NCBI GenBank assembly: GCA_021018995.1 | Contig: CM037588.1 | Location: 96,136,765 to 96,200,764 of the forward strand | DNA length: 64,000 nucleotides | DNA from: Chloranthus sessilifolius | Lineage: Eukaryota > Streptophyta > Magnoliopsida > Chloranthales > Chloranthaceae | Direction of reading: 5' to 3' | Shown: positions 9,681 to 21,600 of the stretch, piece by piece | Numbering within the stretch: position 1 is the first letter of the stretch | How the letters are laid out: the number at the start of each line of letters is the position of its first letter | Translations under genes and position numbers: made by a program | The notes under the pieces: model-generated | Told to the model about the DNA's origin: nothing | The model's database searches: none | The model's input: only the letters and a program-made list of their open reading frames with translations

Positions 9681-11605
9681 TATTTATTTGAGTAAAAAAG
9701 GGGTTCATATTGGGATATGATTATACGAACAGCTGCTTCGCACAAAAAAGGTGCTACGTGTTATTACTCTGATGAAGCTAGTAAATGAAGTACGGTCGGT
9801 CATTGCTTCTCACAAAAAGGTGTAAGTGTCAACTTACACCTGTACATTTATTGGGATACGAACATCCGCTAGAATAATTAATATTGGATACGCCCGAGCA
9901 AAATTATAACACAATCCTCGATTTAGAAGCGATTTCATAGCGATAACACTTCGATTTGGAAGCGACAACGCGTCTTACTTAAGGATTTGTTGCGGTCGTT
10001 ACAAAATCTCCAACAAAAATAAAACCTAGAAAAAATTCTAACCATCTGATGGTAGGCCCATGATCTCAAGATCCATCGTGTGAAAGATTGGGAGGATAAA
10101 CAATCTCCATCATCTGATTCTACCAAGTCAATGTGTTTCATCGTGGGTGAACTCAAAGATTTGGTGGGTGGATTTAATGGTACTCTAATATGAAGATAGA
10201 CATAAAAGGCATTTTTTATTGGGATATGAACCGCCGCTTTGCACAGAAAGGTGCTACGTGTCATATCGCACAAAATAGGTACTACGAGTTAATACTCTGA
10301 CGATAGTAATAAATGACAGGGAGATGATGTGTCGAACCGAAATTTGCGGGAAAAGACAGCACAGCCCTCAAAAATCATAACGCCACTGATACACCCCTTA
10401 GAATCAATGACACGCAACTTGGAAGCACAGATTGTATTAATTTAAATGACAGAAGCAGAGTTTGTATTAATCTACTCCTACAGCAAGAGGGAGCCAGTTA
10501 ATGGAGAATTTCTTTTTCTCTCTTTTATCCCAAAGTTATAGAATTGTAAATATACTATAACGCTCCAGTTAAAAGAAATAACACTTCGAGTTAGAAGAGA
10601 TGGCGCGTCAAAATGAAGCGAGCTAAATATTAAGGCTTGCTTTTTTATTAGCGATATCGCTCGGGATTAGTAATAAACGAAATGCCACTTGCGTCAAGAA
10701 GAGACCTTGCCATCAATCGAAGCTCCAACGCTTTAATTAAAAGCAATGACGCTTCCAATTAGTGGCATAATTATTAGGGCTACTAGCACATCGAAAAGCA
10801 GAGATTGTATTAATTTATTCATATATTAAAAAAATGAACAACAAATCGTACAATTTAGAGGCGTTGTATTAATTTAAAGGTGATACGATTCGACTCATGA
10901 GCGTTAACCGTTCAATTTAGAAGTGTTGATGCTTTAATAAATGGCTTATTTGAGTTATGAATGAAACCTTAGAATGCACAATTTACAAATTTTTTTATAT
11001 TTCATCTTATTTTATTTAGTGAGGTCACAAGTAGTCCAACGGAAGACACTAGCGCTATTAATAAGAAGCGAATGCGCCCTGAATATTAGGGCTAGCGCTT
11101 CGACCTAGCGCCTTGAGGCCCTGAATATTAGTGGGAGCTGAGGTAGAGATTGTATTGATATGAAAGATCAAATCTGTGCGATGTTCATATAAATTTCGTA
11201 GAATTATCCTGAGAAGCAGGAATTATCCCTCTTCATGAAATTAAACGAAAGTGTTTGTATTAATATAAACTAAGAAAATTGTAACGCCACTGACGCTTCA
11301 GTTTAAAGCGATGACGCTTCAATTTAAAAGCGATGACAGTTCAAATCTGGAGCGTTAGCGCTTCAATTTAAGAGCGTTGATGCTTTAATAAAGGTCTTAT
11401 TTGAGAGCTGACACTAGTAACTTGAAGCGCAGTTGTTCTTTGTGGCCGCGTTAGTGCTTCGTTATGAGTCAATTTTTATTGGATAGTTTAGACGGAAGTC
11501 TAAAGAGCTTTGCATTAGAATACGAATAAACACAGCGAGATGACATGTCGAACTGAAGTCTGCGAGAAAAGACAGTACAACACCTCTCGAAAATCGTAAT
11601 GCCAT
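9681..11605. repeat. Motif-rich mosaic up to the element A insertion
   Basis: No gene is supported. About 9700-9800 and 10205-10310 share TTTTTATTGGGATA(C/T)GAAC and AAGGTGCTACGTGT. R2 copies lie at about 10316-10440 and 11535-11605, the latter cut by element A. About 10955-11130 (ATGAATGAAACCTTAGAATG, TTCATCTTATTTTATT, AGTAGTCCAACG) recurs at 22550-22720 and 25345-25520. Dense GAAGCG/CGCTTC motifs fill 10550-10760 and 11290-11460. Confidence 0.45.
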
Positions 11606-11852
11606 TGTTAAGTAGTGAAAAATACCATTTTTCATCCCTAAACATGAGCCTTGAAAGACCCTTGAGAAGACTAAATAAGTGCTTTAGTGTGCATTTTACA
11701 GCTAACCAATCAGACAGGTCCAAATCCGAAAAGCATCCCAAAAAGATCAAAAAGCTGACAGCTCATGTCAAGTTTAAAGAAGGAGTGAAGAAACAGCCTC
11801 AGCAATGGCTAAAGAGGGTCTAAAAGAGCAGACAAAGACCTGAAGCAAGAGA

Positions 11853-12010
11853 GAGTTCAATTCGCGAAGAACATCTACTATTCGCAAAGAAGAATGGGAG
11901 CCTAGAGTTCAATTCGCAAAGAACTTCTACTATTCGCAAAGAAGAATGGGAGCCTAGAGTTCAATTCGCAAAGAACTTCTACTATTCTCAAAGAACCTTG
12001 AACTTTGCGA
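11853..12010 (+). repeat. 52-bp minisatellite in the U3 of LTR A
   Basis: GTTCAATTCGC occurs at 11855, 11907 and 11959, a period of 52 bp. The units share AAGAACTTCTACTATTCGC. The 3' LTR has the equivalent at about 19773-19920. U3 minisatellites are common in plant LTR elements; a promoter or enhancer role is only inferred. Confidence 0.75.
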
Positions 12011-12425
12011 AAAGAAGAAAACACTCCTCGAAAAGAAGATTGAACTTGCTAACGAGCTTGAAGTCATTGAACTTTCGAAAAGGCCCTGAACTCTGCGAAA
12101 TGGCATTTCGGGATTTATCGTCCAGGGTATTTCGAAACTTTGCACGCGCTAATGTAATCAAAAGACCAGAACATTCCTAAGGTTCCAATCAAGATCCGAA
12201 GGCATATTCCAACCCATGTAGCGCCCAAAGTTAAATTACCCAGGAACTTCCGAAGCTCAAACAGAATTTCAAACCCATAATGAATTGATGCTTCGCACCG
12301 ATTGGCGAACGAGAGCATTTCCATTGGCCAAAACAGATCTCGGATCCCCGTGCTCAACCCTCATTGGGCAATCCAGATCTAAAGCATTCGATTGGTCAAT
12401 CCAAATGCGCAGGATGGAGGAAAAG

Positions 12426-12433
12426 TATAAATA
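12426..12433 (+). promoter_or_regulatory. TATA box of LTR A
   Basis: TATAAATA, followed by GAGAAGCC, lies where the U3/R boundary would be expected. It is conserved in the 3' LTR at about 20360-20367. Confidence 0.6.
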
Positions 12434-13439
12434 GAGAAGCCATTACCAAATTGGGTATCCAGATTTTAGAGTTTTCATCTCTGTTTCCTCATTCCGGTCG
12501 GATAGCTTATCCGAACCCCAATCCCTTCTTGTAGTTTACCTTTGAGAGCCATTGTGAGTGATTTGTACTTCCAAGTTCGGATTCAAGGATCAGAAGTCCG
12601 AGGGCTCTCGAGAAGCTCTAAGTCCTGAGGGCTCTCGAAGAAGTCGTGCTCTGTTATTGTAACGTTGGATTTTAAAGGGTTGCTGTAATTTGTGTCTCCT
12701 CTCTTGGAGTCATGTCGAGGATACTGAATGTTCACCTTAGTGCATCAGACTTGTTTAGATTCACTCATCCGCATGCAACTTCCCTTAATTCATCACCCCT
12801 GTGCGAATTAGGGTTGGGAACCTAATTCTAGCAAAGATTTACAAGGATGTTCATGTTCAACTAAAGAATAGGCCACCTAGTGACGATCTGTGACCATTTA
12901 AGTGGATGGATCACGCCATAAGTCTAAACCTATTCCTTAATTCAGATTTATTTCTCTTACATCTGTCGTAGCCGATGAAGATTGTATCTGCTCTGTTGAA
13001 CTACAGATTCTCCATTAAAATTCAGAGGCTAAAGTACATGAAGCTATTATTTCTGCATTTGTCTTATTTTAAACATCTCCCCAACTCGGATCTGGATCAT
13101 GTAGTTAGTTCTTTTCTTTATTTGCTTATAGTTAAATGTGACACAATCCAACACTCTCTTTTATCTATTCTTGTTTTTAGATAATTATAGAGCCAGATCT
13201 GGTAGCACAGATCTAGAGGTTTATCTTAAATTTTAAATCAATTCCCTGTGGATGATCTTTTACTCACTTACATTTAAAACTTGCTACAATTGGCCCTGAT
13301 CTTGCAGGCCAGTGTTAGCCCCAATGTGCTGATATCCCTTTCATAAGTTAACATCCATATAACCTAGCATTCTTTAATTCTTTAATTTTTGATTCATAAT
13401 ACACACAATTATGGCACACTTGGAGCGACAACAAGTTTT

Positions 13440-13457
13440 TGGCGCCGCTGCCGGGGA
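13440..13457 (+). other. Primer binding site of element A (tRNA-Asp type)
   Basis: TGGCGCCGCTGCCGGGGA, six bases after the LTR end, is complementary to the 3' end of plant tRNA-Asp(GTC) with one mismatch (C for T at position 9). Element B has the perfect version. A tRNA-Asp primer is typical of Athila elements. Confidence 0.85.
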
Positions 13458-14346
13458 ATAGATTTTAAAATTGGTAGACCTAAGTTTTTCTATTTTGTAG
13501 ATTTGATTTTTATTTTAATTTTTGCTTTAAACCTGCACTTTGCATTCCAAGTGCTTGATTAAATGTCTACAGCAGTTTTGTATAGAAAACCTGTTTTACT
13601 GCAGCAGAATTTTTTTTTATTTTTCTGAGTTTTTATTCTTTGCCTTCTAGTTATTTGAATAAATGCTGCTGCCACTCTTTTGTCTTTTTATTTTTGTCAA
13701 TACTTGAATAAGGTACTGCTGCAGTTTTTGGATGTTTGCAGATCTGGAGCAGCCGTCCAACAAGGAGCATCTGGACCAAAGCTGGAGCAGATCTGCTTGA
13801 GTTTGCATCCCCTTCTCCTTTGTATTCATTTTCTATTTTTAAATTCTTGAGAACCAGCAATTCTGCTGTGTTTAATGTTTGTTTTGATTATAATTTCTGC
13901 TGTCTTTTAGGCATGCTGATTTTTTATTTTTTTTTACAAAACCAAATACAAAATAAAAGAAGCTGAAAACACAAATAGAAAATCTCTGAGTTGTTTCTCA
14001 TTATTTTCAGCAGTAGTAAATAAGGGCTCTTGTTGAGCCCGGGCTGATCCAAAACAAGTAAAAAAAATAATAATAATAAAAAAATAGAAAATTATAAAAA
14101 CAATATAGATATCTTCCGGATGGGCTGTTTTTCTCCATTTGCATCCACTTTTCCCATCTGGACCTGCTGAGATCATTTTTTTTTTAGGAATCATGTAGGA
14201 TAATGAGTAGTGAATCATAGGCTGTTTTGAATATTCAATGGACCCACTAATTTTATTTTCCTTCGAGATTTCTTCATCATAAAGGGGTCTCAGCTGTGTG
14301 TGAACCCTGTTTTTAATATGTGCTCCCATGCTTCATTATTTTTTTT
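13458..14346 (+). other. Leader of element A, gag missing
   Basis: No gag-like frame is visible; protease-linker sequence begins at about 14347 (EEMMETFKQVKINLPLL). About 13480-13980 is T-rich and about 14040-14110 and 14170-14345 are A/T-rich. Compared with element B, where gag spans more than 1.2 kb, this stretch is a deletion derivative. Minus-strand ORFs here are artefacts. Confidence 0.6.
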
Positions 14347-15072
14347 TTTTCATACACAAAAATTGAGGAAATGATGGAGACATTCAAGCAAGTTAAAATT
14401 AATCTACCTCTGCTTGATGCAATCAAACAGGTCCCTGCTTATGCAAAATTTCTCAAAGAGGTGTGCACCCACAAAAGGCAATCTAGGATACATTTATCCA
14501 AGAAGGCCTTTGCTGTGGAGAAAATCAACCAAGTGCTATCAATTGCAACACCACCTAAGATGCAAGACCCTGGAATCCCCACAATCCCCTGCATCATTGG
14601 GGAGCACACCATTGAGAAAGCCTTGCTAGATCTGGGTGCTAGTGTCAACCTGCTTCCCTATTCTGTCTATGAGAAGCTAGGTTTGGGAGAATTGAAACCC
14701 ACTCAAGTGGTGTTACAGCTAGCTGACAGATCTGAAAGGAAACCTATGGGGTTGATTGAAGATGTTTTGGTAGGAGTAGACAAGTTTTTCTACCCTGCTG
14801 ACTTTTTGGTGTTGGACATGGAACCAACCAAAAGTACCACTGCCATCCCTGTCATTCCGGGAAGACCATTCCTGCTCTGACTAATGCATGCATTCAATGC
14901 AGTGTCCTGCATCATGGAGGTGTCTTTTGGAAATATGAAAGTTAAATTGAATGTGTATAATCTTGTTACTCAACCTCAATTCTCTGTGAGGAATGTTTCC
15001 ATGTTGACATCATTGATGAGTGGTGGAGTCTTTACAAACATTTCGCAAGGTAAATACTCCACCAGAATTTAA
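14347..15072 (+). pseudogene. Athila-type aspartic protease region of element A
   Basis: It reads EEMMETFKQVKINLPLLDAI, DPGIPTIPCIIGEHTIEKA, then the active-site segment LLDLGASVNLLPYSVYEKLG (Asp codon at 14629-14631), ADRSERKPMG, FFYPADFLVLDME and IPVIPGRPFL. The DLGAS variant of DTG/S is usual in Athila polyproteins. The protease cleaves Gag-Pol. A TGA at 14878-14880 breaks the frame right after the GRPFL motif, and the same frame then runs to 15072 (EVSFGNMKVKLNVYN). It is homologous to 39205-40059 of element B. No start codon of its own is expected, as this is part of a polyprotein. Confidence 0.85.
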
Positions 15073-16140
15073 AATGATTGGGGATCCGAGAAAGAAGGAA
15101 AAGGAGATCAAATTCAATCGGAGTCTGCTTTGTGCAAGGCACTCACCAACATCATCAAGTTCTCTCTCTTGGAGACCTGCTCCTCTCCCTCTTCCACAAG
15201 TTACCAAGGTACCTTTGCTGCCCTCTTTTCTCATCCCACCTAATTGGAACTCAAACAGCTCCCAAAAATCTGAAATATGTGTTTTGGGAGATCATCAAAC
15301 ACTACTGTGATTATTTCTTCCTCCCTTACAAAGGAGCAAGAAGAGGAGTCATGGTAGTTCTAAAAACAAGAAAGCAATTGGTGGACCATTGCTGATTTAG
15401 GAGCAATAAACCCAAATTGTATGCATGCATAAGATCCACACGGAAGAGGATGCCAAGCCTTCTAGAGAAATGCAAAGAAGGTTGAATCCTCACATGCAAG
15501 AAGTGGTAATGAAGGAAGTTGTCAAGTCGCTAGATGTGGGTCATTTACCCCATTTCAGATTCTCGCTTGGGTAGCACCCACAGGTGGTGCCTAAGAAATC
15601 AGCATCCTTGTAGCAAATTGAATCAGTAAACTTATGTCCACCGCACAAACAACTGGATGGAGGGTCCGATAGACTACAGAAAATTAAATACCATGACAAG
15701 GAAAGACCATTTCCCCTCCCTTCATTGACCAAATCCTTGATAAGCTTGCGGGCAAAGCTTACTACGCTTCCTTGATGGGTACTCGTTACAACCAGATCCT
15801 GTACCCACAGGACCAAGAAAAGACCACCTTCACCGCCTTTGGCACTTTTGCCTATAGGAGGATGCCCTTTGGTCTTTGCAATGCCCTGCTACTTTTCAAA
15901 GATGAATGTATGCCATCTTTTCCATGATTGATCAATTCATGGAGATCTTCATGGATGACTTTTCAATTTATGGAGAGTTTTTCCCAATGCTTACACCACC
16001 TCAAGTTGGTGTTGCAAAGATGTGAAGAAACCAATTTGGTTCTAAGTCGAAAGAGTCATTTTATGGTCACCCAAGGCATTGTCCTAGGACATGTGGTCTC
16101 CCATAAAGGCATAGAGGTGGACCAAGCAAAATTGATCTAA
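15073..16140 (+). pseudogene. Reverse transcriptase of element A, frameshifted
   Basis: Recognisable blocks occur in different frames: FPLPFIDQILDKLAGKAYYASL (about 15710-15775), EKTTFTAFGTFAYRRMPFGL (about 15815-15875), and FMDDFSIYG (about 15945-15970), which is the YxDD catalytic box in its FMDD form. QGIVLGHVVSHKGIEVDQAK (16073-16132) ends the RT thumb region. At least three frameshifts and several stops separate the blocks. The enzyme would have copied element RNA into DNA; this copy is dead. Confidence 0.8.
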
Positions 16141-16836
16141 TTGCACATTTGCCTCCTCCCGTTAAACAAATCAAGTTTCTTAGGGCATGCAGATTTTATA
16201 GGAGGTTCATCAAAGATTTCAGAAAATTTCCAAGCCACTCATCATTCTATGTGTCAAGATGTTCCTTTTGTGTTTACTAATGAATGCATGATACCTTTGA
16301 GGTCCTTAAGAAATGTCTGATTTCAGCTCCCATCTTGCGCCCCTCGACTATTCGGGCCTTTGAGCCGATGTGTGATGCATCGAGACTATGCCCTAGGAGC
16401 TGTCCTAGGCGAGAAAGGATAAGCTTCCCATGTCATAGCTTATGCCACAGATCCATGATAGATGCCTAGCTCAACTACACAACAACCGAGAAAGAGTCAC
16501 TGCCATTGTGTTTGCATTGGAAAAATTCAGCCTTATGTTTTAGGTTCACAAATTGTGGTGTTCTTGACCACTCTGCCCTAAAGTACCTTCTGTCTAAGAA
16601 GGATACCAAGCCCAGATTAATCAGGTGGATCCTCCTATTACAGGAGTTTGATCTACAGATTAAGGATAAGAAAGGAGTGGAGAATGTGGTGGCTGATCAC
16701 TTATCCAGAATTCTCAATACTGAGGATGATAGCTTACCCATTAATGAATCATTTCCTGATGAGCAACTTTTTGCCATCAATACCCACAGTCCTTGGTTTG
16801 CAAATATAGTCAACTTCTTGACTATTGGACAGATTC
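16141..16836 (+). pseudogene. RNase H region of element A, frameshifted
   Basis: FEVLKKCLISAPILRP (16296-16345) and FEPMCDAS (16360-16383) are typical of the connection/RNase H start. After frame changes, [40 protein letters not shown] and ADHLSRI (16566-16715) mark its end. The stretch ends in [14 protein letters not shown] (16779-16820), the point at which Athila polyproteins normally enter the integrase region. Confidence 0.8.
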
Positions 16837-17347
16837 CTCAGTAGAATTAGAATATAAGGCCTTGTGGGCAATCAAAACTTTTAATATGGATCTAACTGCT
16901 GCTGGTAACCACAGGAAGCTTCAACTCACTGAACTGGAAGAACTGAGGATGGATGCCTACACTAGCTCCAAATTGTACAAAGAAAAGGTTAAATCATTCC
17001 ATGATAGGAGCCTCATGAGAAAAGAGTTCATACCGGGGTCCAAGGTATGGTTATTCAACTCTAAACTTAAATTCTTTCCTGGCAAATTGAGATCCAGATG
17101 GGAAGGGCCATACACTGTCATCAAGGCCTCCCCCTCAGCTTCTGTGGATGTTTCAGATCCCAAGGATGGAAGAATACTCAAGGTAAATGGTCGAGGCTCA
17201 AACCATGCATTGAAAACACCAGAGCCCTTGTGCCCACCTATCATCATGAATCTCCAAAAATCTGATGGTAGAAAAGTGTATAATATGTTTGTACAACATT
17301 GTTTTTCTGATTTTTGCTGTTTCTGTCTATTTTTCTTGTACGCATAG
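16837..17347 (+). pseudogene. Integrase C-terminal remnant of element A (catalytic core deleted)
   Basis: The sequence jumps from the end of RNase H to YKALWAIKTFNMDLTAAG and RKLQLTELEELRMDAYTSSK, which lie near the integrase C-terminus. It continues through FIPGSKVWLFNSKLKFFPGK and LRSRWEGPYTVIKA, the GPY/F module. The HHCC zinc finger and the D,D(35)E core, several hundred bases, are absent. The deletion makes this copy unable to integrate without help. Confidence 0.82.
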
Positions 17348-19519
17348 TGTAAATACACTTCAAAGTTCAAATCGCAAAGTAAAAAGTACTTTTCGAAAAG
17401 TTCAAAGTTCTATTCGAATTGATTACGAGTCAGATGAACTACTCGAAAAGAACCATGTTCGCTCAATAGTTAAAATTTCCTTTTCGAATAGAAAACTGGG
17501 AGAAGTCCTTTGCGAAAAGATCTTTCTGGAGCCAGTTTTACTAATTTTCGTCATTTTTCTGTGTGTACAGTTAGTTTTTAACTTTGTTTCCCTATTTTGC
17601 ATTCACAAATTCTGTTTTTGTATCAACACTTTTCTATTTTTTTTTAACTTTATATTCAGTCCCTTACCTTGTTTTTCTTTGTTTCTCGCTATTAGCATTA
17701 GTTTCCTTCCATTTGCATAGTAATCCTTCTATTTTTAGATTTTATTTAGCAGTTCTAGCGTTGGTTTGTTGATTTTTCTTGCATTTGTATATCATGTTTT
17801 CCATTTCCTTGCTCATATCTTGATTCTACATTTTTATTTTCTCACATATAGTTTAGATTTTTTCTGTTCTTAGTTTTTCTTTCTTCTTTTACCCTGTTGC
17901 CCCTAGTCTCTCATTGTCTAGAACATTGAGGACAATGTTCATCTTAGGTTTGGGGGTATGGCAAACAGGTCCTGCCCATGGGATAATTAGCATAAGGGCA
18001 TCACAATCACCAAAGTAATCAGGAAATGAATCAATTTACTTAAGAATCATGACAATGTGGAAATTTTAAAATTTTCTTTGCAAGAATTTAGACATTCTAA
18101 ACCCTACAATATTCCACATTTCCATGATGTTAACACCAGGAAAATACACTTGTATTAGCACATAGCAAGTCCACAGGAAGAGAAAAAGGTAAAGATATAC
18201 TTAAAAGCTCAAGGAAAAACCATAACCAGTGAGAATTGAGCCTATATGTTTTACATCTCGAGTGACTGAGGCAACCCTTTTCTGATTCAAAGGACTGGCT
18301 GAGGCATTAGATCCACTAGAAATTAGGAAACTCCAAATCAAAACAAGCAACATTCATGAAACGAGGAAAGATCAAGGCCTTCTTTGGACAAATTGAGCTT
18401 AATGTAACCAACCAAGAAAGATCTCGCCCTTGTTTGTACCCCAATTGAGCTATAAATCCTACAATGCTTCATCAAAACACCCATTTTTCTTGCACCGAAC
18501 CAATGGAACCAATTCACCTTCCTCACCTTGAGAATTCAGAGTTAAAGGAGAAAGAAGTAAAGATGGAACATTTCTGGGCAAATATCAAAATAAATGAAGA
18601 AGAAATACCTCAAAAATGGGCAGTATGGTGACTGAGAAAGTAAAAGAAAAACAATGTGAAAAAGAAGCAAGCAAAAAAAAAAAAAGAGGCAAAAAGGGGA
18701 ACTTTATGTTGAAAATTCAAGATCAAAGGAAGAAGAACTGAGTACTTTGAACACGAGAATCTCAAAAGAAGCTAAACTCAAGAAGGTGGAGTCATGAACC
18801 ACCTCCTTCAATTCCCCTGACTTCTCAAAATCCAAACACTGCTTCAACCTTCCTATCCTCAAACCTCACTCCACGAGCCATACAACAAACCCACCTAAAA
18901 GTCCTTGTGATCCAAAGTTGAGTGAATCTCATGTGGAGATAAGCGCTTCCCAATCTATGGTGAGGAGATGTCAAGGATGCCAAGACTGAGAATCATGCCT
19001 ATGCTCATGCTTACAAATCCATTTGGGAGATGTAACGCTCTTGAGCTTGAGTGAAAATGAACCCTTCAACAAAAATCTTGATGAGAGTACACCACAGTAA
19101 GTGTTTGGGTTGGAACTTGAGCACATTAAGTATGACTTATAACCTAATTTTTTCAAATGATGAACTACTGCTGACACATTTGCATGATTTCTATGGCTGC
19201 TCACAGATTGGAAAGAGTGAAACATTCATAAGGTTTATAAATGTTGAAATCCCCTTGCAAACAATAAACCTAATTTTGATTCAAGAGTAACTAATTTTGA
19301 TCTTTGATTGCTCATGGGATGACAGTGCACTAATGCCAACTGTCCCATGGAGAAGTTTGTGGGTACCTTCACTGAAAACCCTCAGGAGACTTCACTCCTC
19401 CTCTAGGGATCACCTAGGGGTTTAAAAGGCTTGTTGCATATGCTAAATGCACCTGTGCTTCCTACAAAAGTGGCTCTTTATTTTGCTTTTACGTTTCTTT
19501 GCTCAGGGACTAGCAAAGC
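17348..19519 (+). other. Non-coding 3' part of element A
   Basis: No env-like frame is supported although Athila elements often have one. CATTGAGGACAATGTTCATC followed by TTAGGTTTGGGGGT at about 17920-17957 is a second polypurine-like tract well upstream of the real one. About 17345-17530 has TTCGAAAAG/TTCGCTC words like those in the LTR minisatellite. The remainder (18000-19500) is ordinary AT-rich sequence without an ORF. Confidence 0.5.
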
Positions 19520-19534
19520 TTAGGTTTGGGGGTG
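19520..19534 (+). other. Polypurine tract of element A
   Basis: TTAGGTTTGGGGGTG directly precedes the 3' LTR and would prime plus-strand synthesis. The same core recurs at about 17944. Confidence 0.8.
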
Positions 19535-21381
19535 TGTTAAGTAGTGAAAATACCATTTTCATCCCTAAACATGAGCCTTGAAAGACCCTTGAGAAGACTA
19601 AATAAGTGCTTTAGTGTGCATTTTACACTAACCAATCGACAGTCCAAATCAAAAGCATCCCAAAAGATCAAAAAGTCGACTCATGTCAAGTTTAAAGAAG
19701 GAGTGAAGAAACAGCCTCAAAGAATGGCTAAAGAGGGTCTAAAAGAGAGCATAAAGACTCAAGCAAGAGAGAGTTCAATTCAAAAGAACATCTACTATTC
19801 GCAAAGAAGAATGGGAGCCTAGAGTTCAATTCGCAAAGAACTTCTACTATTCGCAAAGACGATTGGGAGCCTAGAGTTCAATTCGCAAAGAACTTCTACT
19901 ATTCGCAAAGAACCTTGAACTTTGCGAAAAGAAGAAAACACTCCTCGAAAAGAAGATTGAACTTTCTTGAACGAGCTTGAAGTCATTAAACTTTGCGAAA
20001 AGGCCCTCAACTCGTGAAATGGCATTCGGGATTTGCACCGTCTCAAGGGTATTTCAGAAACTTTGCACGCGCCTAATGTAATCAAAAGACCAGAACATTC
20101 CGAAGGTTCCAATCAAGATCCGAAGGCATATTCCAACCCATGTGAGCGCCTAAAGTTAAATTACGCGGGAACTTCCGAAGCTCAAATGCACTTTCAAACC
20201 CATAATGAATTGATGCTTCGCATCCGATTGGCGAACCAGATCGTAGCATTTCCATTGGCCAAAACAGATCCGGATCCTCGTGCTCAACCCTCATTGGGCA
20301 ATCCAGATCTAAAGCATTCTGATTGGTCAATCCAAATGCATGCAGGATGGAGGAAAAAGTATAAATAGAGAAGCCATTCGCCCAAATTGGGTATCCAGAT
20401 TTTAGAGTTTTCATCTCTGTTTCCCTCATTCCGGTCAAATAGCTTATCTGAACCCCCTGTAATCCCTTCTTGTAGTTTACCTTTCGGAGCCATTGTGTGT
20501 GATTTGTACTTCCAAGTTCGGATTCAAGATCAGAAGTCCGAGGGCTCTCTCGAGAAGCCTCGATCGTAAGTCCGAGGGCTCTCTAAGAAGCCGCTCAGAA
20601 TTGTAATTTTGGATTTTAAAAGGTTCGTAATTTGTGTCTTCTCCATTGGAGTCATGTCGAGGGTTCTCAATGTTCACCTTAGTGCATTAGACTTCTTTAG
20701 ATTCACTCATCCCCATGCAACTTCCCTTAATTCATCACCCCGTAATGAATTAGCGTTGGTAACCTAATTCTAGCAAGATTTACTGATGATGTTCATGTTC
20801 AACTAAAGAATAGGCCACACTAGTCGATGATCTGTGACCATTTAAGTGACGATGATCACAGCCATAAGTCTAAACCTACTCCTTAATTCGGATTTATTTC
20901 TCTTACATCCTGCCGGTAGCCGATGAAGATTGAATCTGCTCTGTTGAACTACAGATTCTCCATTAAAATTCAGAGGCTAAAGTACATGAAGCTATTATTT
21001 CTGCATTTGTCTTATTTTAAACATCTCCCCAACTCGGATCTGGATCATGTAGTTAGTTCTTTTCTTTATTTGCTTATAGTTAAATGTGACACAATCCAAC
21101 ACTCTCTTTTATCTATTCTTGTTTTTAGATAATTATAGAGCCAGATCTGGTAGCACAGATCTGGAGGTTTATCTTAAATTTTAAATCAATTCCCTGTGGA
21201 CGATCTTTTACTCACTTACATTTAAAACTTGCTACAATTGGCCCTGATCTTGCAGGCCAGTGTTAGCCCCAATGTGCTGATATCCCTTTCATAAGTTAAC
21301 ATCCATATAACCTAGCATTCTTTAATTCTTTAATTTTTGATTCATAATGCACACAATTATGGCACACTTGGAGCGACAACA
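19535..21381 (+). repeat. 3' LTR of element A (1,847 bp)
   Basis: It starts TGTTAAGTAGTGAAAATACC and ends GCGACAACA, followed by the target duplication GCCAT. It matches the 5' LTR along its whole length with many small differences. The TATA box is at 20360-20367. The last ~450 bp, from about 20923, is almost identical between the two LTRs, whereas the first ~1.3 kb has many indels, so divergence is uneven along the LTR. Confidence 0.92.
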
Positions 21382-21600
21382 GCCATTGACACACTGCTTA
21401 GAAGAGATGGCACGCCGCTTGGAATACGAACAACACAGGGAGATGATGTGTCGACCAAAGTTTGCAGGAAAAGACAACACACCCCTCAAAAATCGTAATG
21501 ACACTGACACACCGCTTAGAAGCGATGACACGTCGTTTGGAATATAAACAGCTGTATGCAATATATATAAAGCGACAGCGCACCACAATAGTCTATTTAA
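21382..21600. repeat. Repeat R2, two tandem copies resuming after element A
   Basis: GCCATTGACACACTGCTTAG continues the R2 copy cut at 11605, and a second copy starts near 21433 (GGGAGATGATGTGTCGACC, AAGACAACACACCCCTCAAA, CACTGACACACCGCTTAG). An ATATATATAAAGCGACAGCG segment at 21560-21580 leads into the leader of small ORF family 2. Confidence 0.6.

Larger units (their letters stand above)
11606..13433 (+). repeat. 5' LTR of element A (1,828 bp)
   Basis: It starts TGTTAAG and ends ACAACA. It holds a 52-bp minisatellite near 11855-12010, a TATA box at 12426, and CTTGCTACAATTGGCCCTGA near its 3' end. The partner LTR at 19535-21381 is 1,847 bp; many differences are 1-5 bp indels. The word GTGACCATTTAAGTGGA is shared with the LTR of element B, showing that the two families are related. 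Confidence 0.92.
11606..21381 (+). mobile_element. Element A: Athila-like Ty3/gypsy LTR retrotransposon, internally deleted
   Basis: Both LTRs begin TGTTAAGTAGTG and end GCGACAACA. The element is flanked by a perfect 5-bp target duplication, GCCAT (11601-11605 and 21382-21386). A tRNA-Asp-type primer site follows the 5' LTR, and a polypurine tract (TAGGTTTGGGGGTG) precedes the 3' LTR. Internal coding order is protease, RT, RNase H, integrase C-terminus. All are broken, and gag and the integrase zinc/catalytic core are missing. It sits inside repeat R2, whose other copies show the unoccupied site. The two LTRs differ by scattered substitutions and small indels, so the insertion is not very recent. 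Protein similarity to element B places both in the Athila clade. Confidence 0.93.

Noticed and set aside
14434..14648. Minus-strand ORF opposite the protease of element A
   Set aside because: Shadow of a conserved plus-strand aspartic protease.
17265..17772. Env-like gene with hydrophobic segments after integrase of element A
   Set aside because: The Phe/Leu-rich frames come from T-rich DNA, have no signal peptide plus ectodomain layout, and lack recognisable env features.
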